Shown here: in pieces, positions 61,007 through 64,000 of the stretch
How the letters are laid out: every line of letters begins with the position of its first letter
How positions within the stretch are numbered: position 1 is the stretch's first letter
From: Bacteroidota bacterium
Lineage (GTDB): Bacteria > Bacteroidota > Bacteroidia > Cytophagales > Cyclobacteriaceae
Direction: 5' to 3'
DNA: 64,000 nt
Assembly: GCA_018267285.1 (NCBI GenBank)
Contig: JAFDYU010000012.1
Location: forward strand, 1 to 64,000
Notes under the pieces: generated by a model
Databases searched by the model: none
Told to the model about the DNA's origin: nothing
The model's input: the letters and a program-made list of their open reading frames with translations, nothing else
Translations under genes and position numbers: made by a program

Positions 61007-62890
61007 TTATTCACTTTCAACTTCCACCATTTCTTCCTTCGCCCCCACCTTATCCATCTCAACTCTCAGATTATCGATGATAAACTCTTGCCGATCGGGC
61101 GTGTTTTTTCCCATGTAAAATTCAAGGGTTTTGATCAGGTGTTTTTCTTTGTCGATTATCATAGGCTGAAGCCGGATATCTTCTCCAATAAAATTGGCAA
61201 ACTCATCGGGAGAAATTTCGCCCAAGCCTTTAAACCGGGTGATCTCGGGCTTGCTCCCTAATTTCTCCACAGCAGCCTGTTTCTCTTCTTCGCTGTAGCA
61301 GTATATCGTTTCTTTTTTATTGCGAACACGGAACAGCGGGGTTTCCAAAATATAAACATGTCCGGCTTTCACCAAGTCAGGGAAAAATTGCAAAAAGAAC
61401 GTCATCAGCAGCAAGCGAATGTGCATGCCGTCTACATCGGCATCGGTAGACACCACCACTTTGTTGTAGCGCAGGCCGTCAAGACCATCTTCAATATTCA
61501 GAGCGTGCTGCAACAAATTAAATTCTTCGTTTTCGTACACCACTTTTTTGGTGAGGCCAAAACAGTTCAGCGGTTTGCCGCGCAAGCTAAAGACGGCCTG
61601 TGTTTCTACGTCTCTCGATTTTGTGATCGAACCGCTTGCCGAATCGCCCTCGGTAATAAAAATCATCGACTCGGGGCCACGCGCTCCCTTCTCATCGTCA
61701 AAATGAAAACGGCAGTCGCGAAGTTTGCGGTTGTGTAAATTTGCTTTCTTGGCCCGCTCGTTGGCCAGTTTTTTAATTCCGGCAATTTCTTTGCGCTCGC
61801 GCTCCGACTGCAAAATGCGTTTGAGCATGGCATCGGCAACGATGGCATTTTTGTGGAGGTAAATTTCCAATTCTTTCGCCACAAAATCGCCCACATAATT
61901 TTTTACCGATGTGCCTTCGGGCGCCATGGTGAGCGATCCCAGTTTTGTTTTGGTCTGCGATTCGAACACCGGCTCCTGCACGCGCACCGCTATTGCCCCG
62001 ATTATACTGGCGCGGATATCTGCTGCATCAAAATCTTTTTTATAAAAATCGCGCACACCTCGCACAATACCTTCGCGGAAAGCCGCCAGGTGGGTTCCTC
62101 CCTGCGTTGTGTTTTGCCCATTTACAAACGAATAATATTCTTCACCATATTGGTTGCCGTGCGTGAGCGCGACTTCAATGTCATCACCTTTGAAGTGGAC
62201 GATCGGGTAACGAATTTCTTCGGCATCGGATTTCTGCTTCAACAAATCGAGCAACCCGTCTTTCGAATAAAATTTTCGTCCGTTGTAGTTGATCGTGAGG
62301 CCGGCATTTAAGAATGCATAGTTCCACATCAAATCATCCAAATACTCGGGAATGAAATGATAATGTTTGAACATGGTGTCATCCGGTTCGAACTCTACGA
62401 GAGTTCCGTTTTTCTCTCCCGACTTGCCTTGCTTGGGGTCGTGTACCAAAACTCCTTTTTTAAATTCGGCCAGCTTGGTAGCGCCTTCTCTAAATGCCTG
62501 AACTTTAAAATAATTTGAAAGTGCGTTCACGGCTTTTGTACCCACACCATTTAACCCAACCGATTTTTGGAAAGCACCGGAATCGTACTTTGCCCCGGTG
62601 TTGATTTTAGAAACCACGTCCACCACTTTACCCAACGGAATGCCCCGGCCGAAATCGCGCACCGTAACTTTTTGGTCTGTAATTTTCACGTCTATGGTTT
62701 TTCCATAGCCCATCATGTGCTCGTCAATACAATTGTCGATCACTTCCTTCACGAGCACATAAATGCCATCGTCTTTGGCAGAGCCATCGCCCAATTTGCC
62801 GATGTACATACCCGGGCGCAAGCGAATGTGTTCGCGCCAGTCGAGCGACTTAATGCTGGACTCGTTGTATTCAATGGTATCTTTCGCCAT
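61007..62890 (-). CDS. parE: DNA topoisomerase IV subunit B
   Basis: A 627-residue ATPase subunit of topoisomerase IV. The GHKL ATP-binding domain is at the N-terminus ([15 protein letters not shown] and [11 protein letters not shown]), then a transducer, then the TOPRIM domain with [11 protein letters not shown] and [15 protein letters not shown]. The length fits ParE rather than GyrB, and pairing with parC supports it. It is followed by the methyltransferase gene and then the endonuclease, where parC would be expected. Confidence 0.94.
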   Translation of the reverse strand: MAKDTIEYNESSIKSLDWREHIRLRPGMYIGKLGDGSAKDDGIYVLVKEVIDNCIDEHMMGYGKTIDVKITDQKVTVRDFGRGIPLGKVVDVVSKINTGAKYDSGAFQKSVGLNGVGTKAVNALSNYFKVQAFREGATKLAEFKKGVLVHDPKQGKSGEKNGTLVEFEPDDTMFKHYHFIPEYLDDLMWNYAFLNAGLTINYNGRKFYSKDGLLDLLKQKSDAEEIRYPIVHFKGDDIEVALTHGNQYGEEYYSFVNGQNTTQGGTHLAAFREGIVRGVRDFYKKDFDAADIRASIIGAIAVRVQEPVFESQTKTKLGSLTMAPEGTSVKNYVGDFVAKELEIYLHKNAIVADAMLKRILQSERERKEIAGIKKLANERAKKANLHNRKLRDCRFHFDDEKGARGPESMIFITEGDSASGSITKSRDVETQAVFSLRGKPLNCFGLTKKVVYENEEFNLLQHALNIEDGLDGLRYNKVVVSTDADVDGMHIRLLLMTFFLQFFPDLVKAGHVYILETPLFRVRNKKETIYCYSEEEKQAAVEKLGSKPEITRFKGLGEISPDEFANFIGEDIRLQPMIIDKEKHLIKTLEFYMGKNTPDRQEFIIDNLRVEMDKVGAKEEMVEVESE

Positions 62891-63087
62891 GATTCAAGCT
62901 AAAAAAAATGCAACTGCGTTTAAAAAATGAGTAAAACCGATTATCCAAAAAATAGAGCGGATAAAATCCGGTGATAAAGAAAATAATTTTTTCCGGAACT
63001 TCATTAATGTGCGACTAATACCGAATATCAAGTGAAAAAGGAATAAGAATAATATAACTATCTGATTTTCAGATAAAATTATTATTG

Positions 63088-63531
63088 TTATTCAGATAAT
63101 TGTTTATCGAAAATTTTTTGACTTAAACGAAAAATGGGCCACGATACCGACCAACCAGCGAGTAAAATGATGCTGCCGTAAATAATGAAGCCAATGCGGG
63201 GATAATCAAATTTTTCAGAGCTGTTGTATAGACTGATGAAGCACAGGCCCGTTACAAAAAAAATATTTGCACATACCGTGAGTCCGTAAAACCAACCTTT
63301 GAAGTACTCTTCGGTTTGCGGGTAGATGCGGCTAACGGCAAACACAAAGGCATTGGCCAACGCAATTACCGCAAGGCAGATGTAAAAGAAAACCTCTTTC
63401 GAAATGTTTACAGCCTGCTGGTTTTCATTAACTACCACGTTTTCCGGAAGTGCTGCGTACACATACATAAATACGCCAAGTACAATCAGCAGCGAAAAAA
63501 ACCAAATTACTTTTGAAATTTTAAAAAACAT
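63088..63531 (-). CDS. Four-helix membrane protein of unknown function
   Basis: A 147-residue protein with four predicted transmembrane helices (about residues 10-28, 46-66, 83-103 and 114-133). The ATG at 63531 is chosen over a TTG nine bases upstream. No domain is recognised. It is divergent from the lipoprotein gene and reads toward parE. A small A/T-rich hairpin (TATCTGA...TCAGATA) at 63059-63075 follows its stop but has no T-run. Confidence 0.65.
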   Translation of the reverse strand: MFFKISKVIWFFSLLIVLGVFMYVYAALPENVVVNENQQAVNISKEVFFYICLAVIALANAFVFAVSRIYPQTEEYFKGWFYGLTVCANIFFVTGLCFISLYNSSEKFDYPRIGFIIYGSIILLAGWSVSWPIFRLSQKIFDKQLSE

Positions 63532-63624
63532 ATCAGGCAAAGTTATTCGTTATTTGTAACACGTTGTTGTTTACTTTTGAAAATTGGACGCAAGGTAATT
63601 TGAATTGCCTTTAAAATACGAACG

Positions 63625-63984
63625 ATGAGAATAATTTATATTTTAATTCTGTTTTCGCTAAGCGGTTGCTGGAGACCCCTGCCCCAATTGGAAGGTATAG
63701 ACCTGAAGCAATGGAAAGACGACAAGTTTGCCTGCAACGGTTTCCGTTTCAAAACCCTCGAAGTACTTTCGGCTCAAACGGAAAAATTAAAAGGGCTCTC
63801 CGAAAACGATATTTTAAAATTATTGGGGCGGCCCGACCAGAACGAACTCTACAAACGGAACCAGAAATTTTACCATTACTTTGTTGAAGTATCTGCGAAA
63901 TGCGATTCGACAAAACAAAAAGCCCGACAACTATCGATCCGGTTCAATGCCGTGGATTTGGCCAAAGAAGTAGTAATTGAGTGA
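63625..63984 (+). CDS. Predicted lipoprotein of unknown function
   Basis: A 119-residue protein with a lipoprotein signal peptide (MRIIYILILFSLSGC), lipid attachment expected at C15. The mature part is charged and helical with SENDILKLLGRPDQNELYKR, which resembles the SmpA/BamE-like module in which a helix and GxPd motif precede a strand (HYFVEVSAKC). So it may be a small outer-membrane assembly or stress lipoprotein, but the similarity is only local. It is complete in the window and reads to the right edge. Confidence 0.75.
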   Translation: MRIIYILILFSLSGCWRPLPQLEGIDLKQWKDDKFACNGFRFKTLEVLSAQTEKLKGLSENDILKLLGRPDQNELYKRNQKFYHYFVEVSAKCDSTKQKARQLSIRFNAVDLAKEVVIE

Positions 63985-64000
63985 ACTACGAATGTAGCGC

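Noticed and set aside
63059..63075. Terminator after the four-helix membrane protein gene
   Set aside because: TATCTGA...TCAGATA is a perfect 7-bp stem, but its loop is three bases, the stem is weak and no T-run follows on the minus strand.
1..64000. CRISPR arrays, tRNA or rRNA genes, prophage or transposase genes
   Set aside because: No regularly spaced repeats, cloverleaf-like segments with CCA-type ends, or transposase or integrase motifs were seen in any gap.

Overview
The window looks like a chromosomal stretch from a Gram-negative member of the Bacteroidota, most likely Cytophagales-like. The evidence is a three-gene sdhCAB set with a single membrane anchor, LpxK, a Bacteroidota-type putative porin, a DUF5777 barrel, PadR with long FtsX-type permeases carrying an N-terminal prefix, and several promoters matching the phylum's TTG / TAnnTTTG pattern. 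Most of the window is housekeeping DNA; accessory or decaying DNA lies at about 8.4-13.2 kb and 58.9-61.0 kb. No rRNA, tRNA, CRISPR array or transposase gene was seen. LAYOUT. 1-3.6 kb: sdhCAB (minus), with sdhB cut by the window edge and a repeat-filled gap between sdhA and sdhB. 3.8-8.0 kb: DnaE with a fused N-terminal proofreading exonuclease domain. 8.0-13.2 kb: a lipoprotein gene, a decayed fragment of a PAS-LuxR regulator, a cluster of small palindromes, a truncated PIG-L deacetylase, the longer but also broken PAS-LuxR gene, two tandem membrane-protein paralogues with a 52-residue lipoprotein between them, and two unknown proteins. 13.4-15.0 kb: LytTR regulator and LytS-type kinase pair. 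15.2-15.5 kb: thioredoxin. 15.6-20.4 kb: a tight six-gene operon of an Rrf2 regulator with three cysteines, a cbb3-like oxidase subunit I with a long N-terminal extension, a CcoO-cytochrome c fusion, two small membrane proteins and an iron-sulfur repair di-iron protein. Its promoter has a perfect 9-bp inverted repeat over the -33 region. 20.5-32.4 kb: an M28 peptidase, an unknown envelope protein, a padR-permease-permease operon, MiaE, a putative porin and LpxK. 32.5-35.9 kb: a Nif3-like protein, a coiled-coil protein of the zinc-ribbon family that has lost most of its metal ligands, and a TPR protein. 36.5-41.8 kb: a menaquinone cluster (hotdog thioesterase, menF, menD, menB, menE). 41.9-45.7 kb: an AddA/RecB-like helicase-nuclease and a cysteine-cluster protein. 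46-52 kb: a periplasmic thioredoxin-like protein, small membrane proteins, and a minus-strand run yceI - DUF5777 - sodium:solute symporter - osmC - metZ - HD protein. 52.5-56.1 kb: an M16 peptidase and an OmpA-family protein. 56.1-62.9 kb: parE and parC, with a complete restriction-modification pair (C5-cytosine methyltransferase and BsuBI/PstI-type endonuclease) lying between them on the same strand. 63-64 kb: a small membrane protein and a lipoprotein. HOW THE GENES WORK TOGETHER. The menaquinone genes, succinate dehydrogenase and the cbb3-like oxidase all belong to the respiratory chain. The Rrf2 regulator and the cluster-repair protein around the oxidase suggest that this oxidase operon answers nitric oxide or iron-sulfur damage. 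The two observations I rate highest are that operon, with its unusual subunit make-up, and the restriction-modification pair lodged between two essential topoisomerase IV genes, where a BsuBI/PstI-family endonuclease is paired with a cytosine-C5 rather than the expected adenine methyltransferase.
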